From positions 1 to 46,237 of the forward strand of contig NZ_RPOH01000063.1 in assembly GCF_003818135.1 (NCBI RefSeq): a stretch of DNA of 46,237 nucleotides. The letters are read 5' to 3'. The DNA is from Buttiauxella warmboldiae. GTDB taxonomy: Bacteria; Pseudomonadota; Gammaproteobacteria; Enterobacterales; Enterobacteriaceae. Positions 1 to 8,702 of the stretch are shown in pieces (within the stretch, counting starts at the first letter, position 1; each line of letters opens with the position of its first letter). A program made the position numbers and the translations under genes. The notes under the pieces are model-generated. The model was not told the origin of the DNA, ran no database searches, and worked only from the letters and a program-made list of their open reading frames with translations.

Positions 1-7
1 ACAACGC

Positions 8-29
8 AGGAAAAAGCGTGGTTTTTCCT
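8..29. repeat. Perfect inverted repeat (hairpin) at the window edge
   Basis: AGGAAAAA at 8-15 is the exact reverse complement of TTTTTCCT at 22-29, with a 6-nt loop, and ACAA/TTGT at 1-4 and 33-36 could extend the stem discontinuously. The stem is AT-rich and no T-tract follows, so a strong intrinsic terminator is not supported. It may close the transcription unit that lies to the left of the window. Confidence 0.4.
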
Positions 30-249
30 ACATTGTGGCGATCGACCGAAAATCAACAAATTGATTTTGCTTGTTTTTTGGATGGTCTCAGTTCGTTTGG
101 CGAAACTCATGGGATTTGTCATCAGCCTGAAAGTTAATCCCTTTTACTCCAGCGGGTGGCCGTTCTGGCTATCCGCCCATCTGCTGTTTATCACAAACTG
201 TACAAACGGTTACCCGCGCTGCGTTTACGGATAAATCACGCCTGTGATA

Positions 250-264
250 TGTTATACGATAACA
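250..264. promoter_or_regulatory. Candidate Zur box upstream of the SPFH/P-type ATPase operon
   Basis: The sequence TGTTATACGATAACA is a perfect palindrome around a 3-nt centre. It differs at one position from the gamma-proteobacterial Zur core TGTTATANTATAACA, and the flanks (GATA before, ATTA after) partly match the extended GAAA/TTTC arms. It ends 47 nt before the start of the first gene, a normal place for a repressor operator. The match is read from sequence; control by Zur is inferred. It fits a metal-transporting ATPase at the end of the operon. Confidence 0.6.
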
Positions 265-311
265 ATTAATCCTGGTGACGCCGAATCCGGGCGCCTGAAA
301 GTAATGATGCC

Positions 312-2279
312 ATGCAGCCCTCCCAATATTCTCAACCGGCAGATCCCTCGCCGTTAACCTCTCAGGCTTGTTACGCTTTAGCGCCCGCGCAGGCCATATT
401 GGCTGCAAGAGTCGTTTTCGGGTTAAGCGCTGCGATATTTTTGCTGATTGTGACGGCGCTGCTGACAGGCATTTTCGAGCCATCATCACGCTGGATACCT
501 TTATTAAGCGCTAACGCTGCCGTACTCACGTTGCTCGCCGTCTCCTTCTATAATGCGCAGCGCATTTGCCAGTGGCGTGCCGGGAAGTTTGCGCCATCGA
601 TAGAGCCCGAGGCCGTGCTCACGGAGGTTGAACCATCCGCCACGGTTTATCAGCGTCTCGGGGCCCTGATGCCCGTCAACCTTAGCCGTATCAATGATTT
701 TCTAAAAAGTGACGGCGTCTGGCTGGCCTCTATGGCGGCACTGGTGCTGTTTGTCGCCCTGAAGGGGTGGGGAAATCAGTTCCTCGCGCTGGATGAGGGA
801 AGCCTGCGCTGGGTAGCGATAGCTATGATTGCGGCGGCGATGTTTGCTGCGCTGGTGGCGGAGCGCCATCTGGCCGTTACGGTGAACGAGGCGTGGCCAG
901 AAGCCTGCGCGATAGCGCCGATCCTGCGGCTGGTTCTCGCGGTACAGTTCCTCTCTTTACCCGCGCTGATTTTCCCAACGGCGAACATCTCATTATTAAT
1001 CAACCTGCCCGCCATACTTGTGGTGCCGGTGGCGATTGAGTTTTTGCTGCGCGGGCTGTTTTCCCTGTTTACGCCGCCGCAGGCGGAAGAGATCGAGCCG
1101 GCGTTTCTTGCTAAAAGCCAGCTCGCGACCCAGCTTGTCTGGCCGCCCCGGCCGCTGCTGCTGTTACAGCATAATCTGCACCGTCATTTTGGCATTGATT
1201 TGCGCCAGCTGTGGGCCTTTACGGTACTGCGGCGGGCATGCTTGCCGGTGCTGTCGTTGATGCTGCTGTGCGGCTGGCTGTTAACCGGAATGCAGCAGGT
1301 TTCCCCAACCCAGCGCGGCATTTATGAACGCTTTGGCAACCCCGTCGCCGTGCTGCCGCCGGGCCTGCATTACGGGCTGCCGTGGCCTTTTGGCCAGATG
1401 ATGCTGACGGAAAATGGCCAGGTACATGAGTTAGCTGCCGGTGAGGAAGCCAGCGTTGGCGCTGAACCGCTGGCGAGCGCTGAAGGAGAGGCACCGCCGA
1501 ACGCTGACCGCCTGTGGGATGCGATGCACAGCTTTGATAAAGCGCAGATGATTGCCGGTCAAAGCGGTAATCAGCAGAGCCTGCAAATCATTAATAGCGA
1601 TGTGCGTTTTATGTGGCGTATTGGCTTAACCGATAACGCTGCGCTGGCCGCGGTTTATCACAGCATTAATCTGCCTGAGCTGATCCGCAGCACCGCCAAT
1701 CAGGTGCTGGTGCACCAGTTTTCCTCCATGACGCTCGAACAGCTGCTGGGCGAGCAGCGTCATGACTTAGCCCGGCAGATTAAGCAGGCGGTGCAGCAAA
1801 AGCTCGATGGGCTGCACAGCGGCGTGGAGCTGCTTGCTACCGTGGTGGAAGCCATTCACCCACCGGCAGGCGCGGCGAACGCCTTCCACGGCGTACAGGC
1901 GGCGCAAATTTCCGCTCAGGCCCTGATATCGCGCGAACGTGGGCACGCTGCCGAACTGGCTGCCAGCGCGCAAACCAGCGCCAGCACGCGCCAGAATCAG
2001 GCTAAGATCAACGCCACCGATGTGACCAGTAAAGCGCAGTCAACGGCGCGGCGTTTTGCCGCGCAGAAACAGGCGGTGGCGCAATCCGGCCAGGTATTTG
2101 TCGACGAATTATGGTTTAGCCAGCTGCGCCAGACGTTAGGCAAAAGCCCGCTATTAATTATCGACCACCGCATTGGCGCCACCGCGCAGCCGACTATCGA
2201 CCTGCGCGAGTTCCCTTCGTTAAGCCAGGCCGCAGGTAGCGATGCCCCGTCCAAACCGACACAGGAGCCCTCCCGTTGA
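312..2279 (+). CDS. Polytopic membrane protein with C-terminal SPFH (HflK-like) domain
   Basis: The protein has 655 residues. The N-terminal half contains about six hydrophobic segments (near residues 32-53, 60-78, 138-150, 165-185, 205-225 and 230-250). A further membrane segment at about 310-328 is followed by an SPFH/band-7 domain starting near QQVSPTQRGIYERFGNPV and an Ala/Gln-rich coiled coil (about 530-610). SPFH proteins such as HflK/HflC form membrane-anchored ring scaffolds; the added polytopic half makes this longer than ordinary HflK (about 420 residues). ATG 312 is the only ATG in frame here, and its ribosome site is weak. It is the first gene of an operon whose next three genes overlap one another. 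The ATPase context suggests a role in metal uptake or transporter quality control. Family is clear; function is inferred. Confidence 0.88.
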   Translation: MQPSQYSQPADPSPLTSQACYALAPAQAILAARVVFGLSAAIFLLIVTALLTGIFEPSSRWIPLLSANAAVLTLLAVSFYNAQRICQWRAGKFAPSIEPEAVLTEVEPSATVYQRLGALMPVNLSRINDFLKSDGVWLASMAALVLFVALKGWGNQFLALDEGSLRWVAIAMIAAAMFAALVAERHLAVTVNEAWPEACAIAPILRLVLAVQFLSLPALIFPTANISLLINLPAILVVPVAIEFLLRGLFSLFTPPQAEEIEPAFLAKSQLATQLVWPPRPLLLLQHNLHRHFGIDLRQLWAFTVLRRACLPVLSLMLLCGWLLTGMQQVSPTQRGIYERFGNPVAVLPPGLHYGLPWPFGQMMLTENGQVHELAAGEEASVGAEPLASAEGEAPPNADRLWDAMHSFDKAQMIAGQSGNQQSLQIINSDVRFMWRIGLTDNAALAAVYHSINLPELIRSTANQVLVHQFSSMTLEQLLGEQRHDLARQIKQAVQQKLDGLHSGVELLATVVEAIHPPAGAANAFHGVQAAQISAQALISRERGHAAELAASAQTSASTRQNQAKINATDVTSKAQSTARRFAAQKQAVAQSGQVFVDELWFSQLRQTLGKSPLLIIDHRIGATAQPTIDLREFPSLSQAAGSDAPSKPTQEPSR

Positions 2280-3256
2280 GCCATTCACACTCCCATGGTT
2301 GCAGCAGTGGTTGCCATCACCCTGATTCTGACGCTCCGGCCACAAAAGTCTGGAAGCGCCTTGCCGCTGCCGGTTTGCTGCTGGTTATTCTCGCCGCTGC
2401 CGCAAGCCTGGTGCAGGTGCGATCCGGCGAATCACTGATTATCACCCGTTTTGGTAATCCGGTGCGCGTGCTGCTAAACCCAGGCCTTGCCTGGCGAATA
2501 CCCGCACCGTTTGAAATGTCGACCGCCGTCGATTTGCGCCTGCGTACTACCTCGAGCGGCTTGCAGGATGTGGGCACGCGTGACGGGCTGCGGATAATTG
2601 TACAGTCTTATGCGGTCTGGCAGGTGGATAACACGTCGGAGCATGTGCAGCGCTTTATGCGTGCGGTGCAAAACCAGCCCGATGAAGCGGCGCGGCAAAT
2701 TCGCGCTTATTTAGGTTCGGCGCTGGAAACGACCGCCAGCGGGTTTACCCTCTCACAACTGGTCAATACCGACAGCAAGCAGGTGCAGCTCAACCAGTTT
2801 GAAGCCCATTTGCAGGCGCAAATCAGCCAGCCGCTGCTGGAAAGCTACGGTATTCGCCTGGTGCAGGTAGGAACCGAACGTCTGACGCTCCCGGCGGTGA
2901 CACTCAACGCCACGGTAGACCGGATGCGCGCCGAGCGTGAAACCATTGCCACTGAACGCACCGCTGAAGGCAAACGTGCCGCCGCAGAGATTCGCTCGGC
3001 GGCAGAGCGCGATGCGCGTATTGTGGAAGCCCAGGCGCAGGTACAGGCCGCCGATATTGAAGCGCAATCCCAGGCGCAGGCGGCGGAAATTTATGGCAAG
3101 GCATACGCCAGCTCGCCTCAGCTTTACAGCCTGTTGCGCCAGCTTGATGCGCTTAGCGGCGTGGTGAATGCCAGCACTCGCCTGGTGTTACGCACCGATG
3201 CCGCGCCGTTCCGTTTGCTGGTAGAAGGGCCGACGCTGGACAAAACGCATGAGTGA
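2276..3256 (+). CDS. SPFH (HflK/HflC-like) protein with His/Cys-rich N-terminus
   Basis: The protein has 326 residues. The start is TTG 2276, overlapping the upstream TGA, with AGGAG at 2263-2267 at good spacing. The first 16 residues (MSHSHSHGCSSGCHHP) hold five His and two Cys, a plausible metal-binding tail. A single membrane helix at about 28-46 leads into a band-7 domain (VRSGESLIITRFGNPVRV) and an Ala/Glu-rich coiled coil (about 215-275). This is the HflC-like partner of the upstream protein, and the two probably co-assemble. The N-terminus should face the cytoplasm if topology follows HflK/HflC, where it could hand metal to the ATPase encoded two genes downstream. Family assignment is firm; the metal-binding role is inferred. 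Confidence 0.87.
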   Translation: MSHSHSHGCSSGCHHPDSDAPATKVWKRLAAAGLLLVILAAAASLVQVRSGESLIITRFGNPVRVLLNPGLAWRIPAPFEMSTAVDLRLRTTSSGLQDVGTRDGLRIIVQSYAVWQVDNTSEHVQRFMRAVQNQPDEAARQIRAYLGSALETTASGFTLSQLVNTDSKQVQLNQFEAHLQAQISQPLLESYGIRLVQVGTERLTLPAVTLNATVDRMRAERETIATERTAEGKRAAAEIRSAAERDARIVEAQAQVQAADIEAQSQAQAAEIYGKAYASSPQLYSLLRQLDALSGVVNASTRLVLRTDAAPFRLLVEGPTLDKTHE

Positions 3257-4301
3257 GCAGCAAACAACGCAGTCCGCAGGCCCGTGGACGCAGTCGATAC
3301 GCCTGGCTTTTTACGCGCTGTATGCGCTGACGCTGCTGGCGGCGGCAGGTTGGCTGTTTTCAAATATCCGCCAGATCCCTGCTGACAGTCGCGCCGTGGT
3401 GCTCCATTTTGGTGCCCAGCAGCGCGTTACCGAAGCGGGGCTATTGCTGGCCTGGCCTGCGCCGGTTGATGATGTGGTGATGGTGCCCGCACCCGACCGC
3501 GTGATTGAACATCATGTGACAGCGCTGTTGCGCTCGGCCGACGCGCTGCATGCGGATATGCGCGACGATGACAGCAGCGATGCGCTGGCGGGGTCCGGCT
3601 ACCTGCTGACGGGTGATGCTGGCGTGGTGCAGCTGGATATCAGCGTGTTTTACCGCGTGGTGGCGCCAATGGCGTATGTGTTGCAGGGTGAACATGTGAT
3701 ACCGTCACTCGACCGGCTGGTGGAACGTGCCGCCGTTGCGGTTTGCGCCGCACGCGATCTGGATACCATTCTGGTTGCGCGCCCTGAAATGGTCAGCGGC
3801 GATTTAAATGTCGCCCAGCAGCGTGAGCGCCTGCGTGCTGATGTGCAGCACAACGTGGCGCAGAATCTGCAACGCCTCGCGCAATCGGGCAGTGGTTTGG
3901 GGATCGCGCTTGAGCGGGTGACCGTGCAGTCAACGCTGCCATCCACTACCGTCACCGCCTTCAACGCCGTGTTAACCGCCAGCCAGAAAGCCTCGCAGGC
4001 CATTGCGACGGCGAATACCGACGCCTCATTAATACGCCAGAAAGCCACCCAGCTTGCCGACCAGATTCGCCAGACCGCACAGGCGCAGGCGCGTGAAAGG
4101 GTGGCAAAAGCGCAGTCCGATACCGCGATGGTGGCTCGTCTGGCAAACAGCCATCACGACCCTGACCTGCTGGCCCGTATTTATCGGGAACGCATTGCCG
4201 CAATTCTGGCGCAGGCGGGATCCGTGATTACCGTTTCTCCAAAAGATGATGCGAACTTGATCCTGCAAGCTGCCGGACAAAAGGAATCCCCTAAACCATG
4301 A
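3249..4301 (+). CDS. Third SPFH/HflC-like membrane protein
   Basis: The protein has 350 residues and starts at ATG 3249, overlapping the previous stop by 8 nt. One membrane helix (about residues 18-40) precedes an SPFH domain starting near IPADSRAVVLHFGAQQRV, and a coiled-coil tail (about 225-300) rich in Ala, Gln and Thr follows. The order helix, band-7, coiled coil matches HflC, but the sequence is divergent. It probably joins the two preceding SPFH proteins in one hetero-oligomer. Its ATGA overlap with the ATPase gene implies translational coupling. It is not the housekeeping hflKC pair, which normally sits beside hflX and purA. Confidence 0.85.
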   Translation: MSEQQTTQSAGPWTQSIRLAFYALYALTLLAAAGWLFSNIRQIPADSRAVVLHFGAQQRVTEAGLLLAWPAPVDDVVMVPAPDRVIEHHVTALLRSADALHADMRDDDSSDALAGSGYLLTGDAGVVQLDISVFYRVVAPMAYVLQGEHVIPSLDRLVERAAVAVCAARDLDTILVARPEMVSGDLNVAQQRERLRADVQHNVAQNLQRLAQSGSGLGIALERVTVQSTLPSTTVTAFNAVLTASQKASQAIATANTDASLIRQKATQLADQIRQTAQAQARERVAKAQSDTAMVARLANSHHDPDLLARIYRERIAAILAQAGSVITVSPKDDANLILQAAGQKESPKP

Positions 4302-6193
4302 GCACGCATACAGTTAACCCCGGCGGCGCGCTGAGCCCGCAGGAGCAGCGGCAGATTACTCGCCGGCTGATACTGGCGCTGGTCGCAAGCGGCACCTTAG
4401 TTCTTGGCTTGCTCTGGCGCTGGCTGGCGCCGGAACAGGTCGCCGTTGCCGATATTCTGCTGGGCAGCGCCTCGCTGATGGTTGCTATTCCGGTGTTGCG
4501 CCACGCGTTATACAGCCTGCGCTACCCAAGCCTGCACGGGATCGCCGATCGGCTGATTGCTCTGGCTCTGCTGGGGGCATGGGCGACGGGCGATCTGCTG
4601 ACCGCCGCGTTGCTGCCGCTGATCATGATCGTCGGTCATATTCTTGAAGAGCGTAGCGTGATTGGCTCGCAGGAGGCAATTGAAGCGCTGGGTAAACTCA
4701 CCCGCAGCCGGGCACGGCGTTTTGACGCTGAGGGTAACCTGCATGATATCGACAATCACGAACTGGTCGCTGGCGATATCGTTGAAGTACGGGCTGGCGA
4801 CCGGCTACCTGCCGACGGGCGCGTGCTTGAAGGACAGGCGAGTCTCGACACTGCACCCATTACTGGCGAATCCGTGCCGCTGGAAGTCAAAGCGGGTATG
4901 AACGTTTATGGCGGGGCGATTAATCTCGATGGGCGCCTGCGTATTGAAGTCACCCATACCGGTGAAACCTCGACCCTTGGGCGCGTGGTGGCGTTAATGC
5001 AAAGCGCCGAGCAGGCCAGTCCCCCGATTACCCGTTTGCTTGAGCGCTATGCGGGGCGTTATCTGCTGCTGGTGTTACTGATTGCCGCCAGCACCTGGTT
5101 TTTAACGCAAAATGGCCAGGCTATGTTAGCGGTGCTGGTTGCCGCCTGTCCTTGTGCGCTGGTGCTCTCCGCGCCTGCCACCTCTATCGCCGGGTTAACC
5201 GTTGCCGCACGTCATGGCATTTTGATCCGCGGTGCGGCTTTCCTTGAAGAGTTAGCCGAACTTAACGCGGTGATTATTGATAAAACCGGCACGCTTACCC
5301 ACGGCAAACTGCAGCTTTATGAGCTTCAGTCTGAAGCGGGGGAATCTCCTGAAGCGCTGTCGGCTCTGGCGGCAAGTCTCGGTTCTACCAGTAACCATCC
5401 CGTCAGCTGCGCGCTGGCGACTATCGCCCCGCAAAGCGCGTGGCCGCAGCTTGAAAACGTGCATGAACACCAGGGGCTGGGCGTTTCCGCCACTACCCGC
5501 GCGGGTGAGGCGTTCCTTGGGCGCTATGAGCTTCTCAAAGCGCAGGTCGCTGATTTACCGGACGAGCCGCCGCATGACGGCCCGATAGTGGGGCTGGCGC
5601 TGGCGGGGCGCTTCCGTGGCTGGATTTTGCTGGCCGATAGCCTGCGTAGCGAAGCGGCAAGCGTGATGGCTGAGCTACGCGATCTCGGGCTTAAGCAGCA
5701 GCTTTTACTGACCGGTGACCGCGATGCGGTGGCGCAACGTATCGCGAAAAACGTCGGCATCCATGATGTTATCGCCGGGGCGCTGCCTGCCGACAAGCTG
5801 CATCAGGTCAGCGTGCAGATCGACAATGGCTTCCGGCCAATGGTGGTGGGCGATGGTATCAACGATTCGTTAGCGCTCAAAGCGGGCGTGGTGGGGGTGG
5901 CAATGGGCGCAGGCGGCTCGGATATCGCCATGGCATCGGCCGATATCGTATTAATCGGCGGGGACTTGCGCCGCCTGGGAACCTGCGTGCGTTTAAGCCG
6001 CCTCTGCCGCCGCACCCTCCAGGTGAACGTGATGATTGGCCTCGGCTGGACGCTGGTGATGGTTGCCGCCGCAGCTTTTGGCTGGCTCGGGGCATCGGGT
6101 GCGGTGATTGCCGCGCTATTGCATAACATGAGCACCCTGCTGGTGTTAGGCAATGCCGGACGCCTGTTACGCTTTGAGGAAAAGCTCAGTTGA
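4298..6193 (+). CDS. P1B-type heavy-metal ATPase (HmtA-like, probable zinc importer)
   Basis: The protein has 631 residues. Visible P-type ATPase motifs are TGES (actuator domain), CPC in a membrane helix (residues 284-286), DKTGTLT with phosphorylated Asp328, an HP motif in SNHPVSCAL (nucleotide domain) and GDGINDSLAL (hinge). There is no N-terminal HMA metal-binding domain and no CxxC motif ahead of the first helix. The position equivalent to Asp714 of the zinc exporter ZntA in the last helix is His609. Together with the upstream Zur-like box and the HflK/HflC-like partners, this resembles the P. aeruginosa HmtA locus (PA2435 region), where a P1B ATPase imports zinc and copper. Start ATG 4298 overlaps the previous gene by 4 nt. 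Family is firm; zinc import is inferred, and a copper or other metal transporter is the alternative. Confidence 0.9.
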   Translation: MSTHTVNPGGALSPQEQRQITRRLILALVASGTLVLGLLWRWLAPEQVAVADILLGSASLMVAIPVLRHALYSLRYPSLHGIADRLIALALLGAWATGDLLTAALLPLIMIVGHILEERSVIGSQEAIEALGKLTRSRARRFDAEGNLHDIDNHELVAGDIVEVRAGDRLPADGRVLEGQASLDTAPITGESVPLEVKAGMNVYGGAINLDGRLRIEVTHTGETSTLGRVVALMQSAEQASPPITRLLERYAGRYLLLVLLIAASTWFLTQNGQAMLAVLVAACPCALVLSAPATSIAGLTVAARHGILIRGAAFLEELAELNAVIIDKTGTLTHGKLQLYELQSEAGESPEALSALAASLGSTSNHPVSCALATIAPQSAWPQLENVHEHQGLGVSATTRAGEAFLGRYELLKAQVADLPDEPPHDGPIVGLALAGRFRGWILLADSLRSEAASVMAELRDLGLKQQLLLTGDRDAVAQRIAKNVGIHDVIAGALPADKLHQVSVQIDNGFRPMVVGDGINDSLALKAGVVGVAMGAGGSDIAMASADIVLIGGDLRRLGTCVRLSRLCRRTLQVNVMIGLGWTLVMVAAAAFGWLGASGAVIAALLHNMSTLLVLGNAGRLLRFEEKLS

Positions 6194-6198
6194 CGTTA

Positions 6199-6227
6199 GC
6201 TACCGCCGGGGTGAATCAGACGGTAGC
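6199..6227. terminator. Possible bidirectional hairpin between convergent genes
   Basis: GCTACCG (6199-6205) pairs with CGGTAGC (6221-6227) between the ATPase gene and convergent yjdN. The loop is long (15 nt) and no T-run follows, so this is weak evidence for termination. Confidence 0.3.
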
Positions 6228-6241
6228 CGCCCGGCAGCGGT

Positions 6242-6682
6242 TTACATCGGTTTTTCGACATTCACCATCCACGGAATGCCGTATTTATCGGTCAGCATGC
6301 CAAATCCCTGCGCCCAGAAGGTTTCCCCCCAGGGCATGGTGACATCGCCACCGGCCGCCAGGTTATCAAACCAGCGTTTGCCTTCGGCCACATCTTTGCT
6401 GGAAAGACTGAGCGAATAGCCCGTGTGTTTCACTTTATCGGCGCACATATTGCCGTCGCTCATCATCACTTCGCTATCGCCAATGCGCACATTGGCGTGC
6501 ATGATCTTATCGTCAGACCAGTTAAATCCACTGCCGCAACCTTCAGGTGCGCTGTTGGCTTCCTCTTTTGGCATTTCGCCAAACGTCATTTTAAACAGCA
6601 GTTCGGCACCAATAGCCTGTTTATAAAAAGCGATGGCTTCTTCGCAGGTGCCGTCAAAAAAGATGTAGGGGCTTACAGACAT
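6242..6682 (-). CDS. yjdN: VOC-superfamily protein YjdN (PhnB-like)
   Basis: The protein has 146 residues and matches E. coli YjdN/PhnB: it begins MSVSPYIFFDGTCEEAIAFY and contains WSDDKIMHANVRIGDSEVMMSD and the C-terminal KYGIPWMVN. It belongs to the glyoxalase/bleomycin-resistance (VOC) fold and has no established enzymatic activity; despite the old name phnB it is not needed for phosphonate use. In E. coli it lies next to yjdM and phnC; here it is about 5.6 kb from yjdM, beyond ghxP and soxRS. A good Shine-Dalgarno (CCGGAGGAAT on the minus strand) precedes the start. Confidence 0.9.
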   Translation of the reverse strand: MSVSPYIFFDGTCEEAIAFYKQAIGAELLFKMTFGEMPKEEANSAPEGCGSGFNWSDDKIMHANVRIGDSEVMMSDGNMCADKVKHTGYSLSLSSKDVAEGKRWFDNLAAGGDVTMPWGETFWAQGFGMLTDKYGIPWMVNVEKPM

Positions 6683-6819
6683 AGCTGATTCCTCCGGGAG
6701 AGTGTAGAAGAAGTGTAGCTGTGGGGAGTGGGGTAAGCCAGGCGGGGGCTTTTCACTTTTTCCTGAAGTAGCTTCTGTCGCCAGCGCTATCCCTGAGTTG
6801 GGCTGAAGAGCTGCGAAAT

Positions 6820-6846
6820 CTCACTCTGGCAGATTGCCAGAGTGAG
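6820..6846 (-). terminator. Hairpin terminator downstream of yjcE
   Basis: A perfect 12-bp stem (6820-6831 with 6835-6846) has a 3-nt loop and begins 11 nt past the yjcE stop. On the minus strand it is followed by ATTTCG, so the T-tract is short. Placement between yjcE and yjdN supports a terminator. Confidence 0.6.
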
Positions 6847-6857
6847 GGGGAGTTATG

Positions 6858-8504
6858 CTACTGCTGTTCCACCAACAGCGCTTCGAGCAAATCGAGATCG
6901 TGCAGCAGTTTCATCAGCGTTTCGTTGCTGATTTTCTGCGTGGCGCGCAAGTGATAAAGCTCGGCACGTTCAGAACGTAACGCGGCGAGGCGGAAACGGC
7001 GCTCAAGGTTCTCTTCCTGCTCGCTACTTTCCACATCGTTGCGCCCATCGGCACGGCGGCGTAAATTGCCGATCACCCGCGAACTCACCTCTTTTAGCAG
7101 CTGGTCGTCGATGTTTTCGTTAACGTCAGAATGCAGGCGTTCCTCCATTTTCTCAATTGCGACAATCGCCACTTCAGCGGTTGCGGCACGGGCGATACGC
7201 TCCTCCCGACGCGCCATTGCTTTGTCGGGCACTTCCACGTTACGCAGCAAAATTGGCAGCATAATCACGCCCACAAACAGCGAGAACAGAATCACGCCCG
7301 CCGATAAAAAGATAAGCTCGTAACGGGCCGGGAACGGCGTTCCATCACCTAATAGCAGGGGAATGGAGAGCACGCCGGCAAGGGTAATCGCCCCGCGCAC
7401 GCCCGCGAAGGAAGCAATGCACAGCTCGCGCGTTGAGTAGTTGCCAAACTCCAGCGGGCGCTTTTTCATAAAGCGCAGGCTGATGCGTTTCATGGTCCAC
7501 AGCCACAGGAATCGCACGCCGATAAGGGCAAAATAGATAAGCCCGATATCAAGGAACAGCATCCACAGTTCGACGTTAGGATCGGCGTTGGCCGCCGCGA
7601 TGGAAGTGGTCAGAATGCCGGGCAATTGCAGCCCTAACAGCAAAAACACCATGCCGTTAAACACAAACTCAAGCATTGCCCACACGCTGTTAGCACGCAG
7701 GCGCATCGCCAGCGGCGCGCTGCGCAACACGCCGGAACGGGTGATAGTCATCCCCGCCGCGACCGCCGCCAGAATACCCGAAACGCCAATATGTTCAGCA
7801 ATCAGATAAGAGGCGAATGGCAGCAGCAGCAGCAGCAGGATTTGCGTGGCGGGCTCATCGCCACTCCAGCGGCTCATCAGGCGTAATGATTTGCCGTACA
7901 GCCAGCTAACCGCAATCCCCGCCAGCAGGCCGCCAATGGCCACTTTAAAGAATTCGACAGTCGCACCACCGACGCTAAACACCATGGTGCCAACCGCCAC
8001 CGCGACCGCCATTTTTAACGATACCAGGCCGGAGGCGTCGTTCATCAACGCTTCGCCCTGCAGGATGCCCATGATCTTCTTTGGAATGCGCCCTTCGCCA
8101 ACGATGCCGGAAAGCGCCACCGCATCGGTCGGTGAGAGCACCGCCGCCAGCGCAAACGCCGGGATCAGCGGAATGCCCGGCACCAGGAAGTCAATCAGGA
8201 AGCCAATGCCCACCACGGTAACCAGCACCAGTACCAGCGCCAGACCAATAATCTCCCGCCCGTGGTTGAGAAACTCATGGGTCGGCGTTTTCCAGCCATC
8301 GGCAAACAGCAGCGGTGGAATAAACAGCACCAGAAACAGTTCCGGGTTGAAGTCGACATGCAAACCAAAATGCGGCCAGGCAAGCAGCGCGCCAATGGCA
8401 ATCTGCATTAACGGCAGGGGGATCTGGAAAGGCAGCATGCGCGTTGCCACGCCAGAAAGCGAAACCACCAGGGTCATGATGAGAATGGTAAAGAAAATTT
8501 CCAT
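6858..8504 (-). CDS. yjcE: Putative Na+/H+ antiporter YjcE (CPA1 family)
   Basis: The protein has 548 residues, against 549 in E. coli YjcE. The start is the ATG at 8502-8504 (MEIFFTILIMTLVV), preceded by AAGGA; an upstream in-frame ATG at 8561 would add 19 residues not found in the homologue. About 12 membrane helices cover residues 1-420, with the conserved block LSPTDAVALSGIVGEGRIP and GEALMNDASGLV carrying the Asp of the transport site. A hydrophilic cytoplasmic tail (about 430-548) follows. It probably exchanges Na+ or K+ for H+ in the inner membrane. It has its own terminator and lies downstream of ghxP with a 198-bp gap, so it may be transcribed separately. Confidence 0.93.
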   Translation of the reverse strand: MEIFFTILIMTLVVSLSGVATRMLPFQIPLPLMQIAIGALLAWPHFGLHVDFNPELFLVLFIPPLLFADGWKTPTHEFLNHGREIIGLALVLVLVTVVGIGFLIDFLVPGIPLIPAFALAAVLSPTDAVALSGIVGEGRIPKKIMGILQGEALMNDASGLVSLKMAVAVAVGTMVFSVGGATVEFFKVAIGGLLAGIAVSWLYGKSLRLMSRWSGDEPATQILLLLLLPFASYLIAEHIGVSGILAAVAAGMTITRSGVLRSAPLAMRLRANSVWAMLEFVFNGMVFLLLGLQLPGILTTSIAAANADPNVELWMLFLDIGLIYFALIGVRFLWLWTMKRISLRFMKKRPLEFGNYSTRELCIASFAGVRGAITLAGVLSIPLLLGDGTPFPARYELIFLSAGVILFSLFVGVIMLPILLRNVEVPDKAMARREERIARAATAEVAIVAIEKMEERLHSDVNENIDDQLLKEVSSRVIGNLRRRADGRNDVESSEQEENLERRFRLAALRSERAELYHLRATQKISNETLMKLLHDLDLLEALLVEQQ

Positions 8505-8702
8505 GCTTTCCTTGAGAACGATGGGGGTGAAACCCTTTTTGCAGGATGTTGTTATACCCAATAGTAAAACAACTTTTTACACCGGAAGGAAACAGGAAAA
8601 GAGTGGATGTCGTGCGGTAAAGGAGAGGAGGACGGGCAGGCTTACGGCAGGCGCCAGAAGAGAGGGCGGCCGCTGACGCTAAACCACCCTGCTGCTTAAA
8701 GA

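Noticed and set aside
169-489. Minus-strand ORF overlapping the start of the first SPFH gene
   Set aside because: It is antisense to a clear membrane-protein gene, covers the Zur-like site and has no recognisable domain.
312-4301. Housekeeping hflK-hflC locus
   Set aside because: The housekeeping pair lies with hfq-hflX and purA; these three proteins are divergent, include a polytopic fusion and are coupled to a P-type ATPase.
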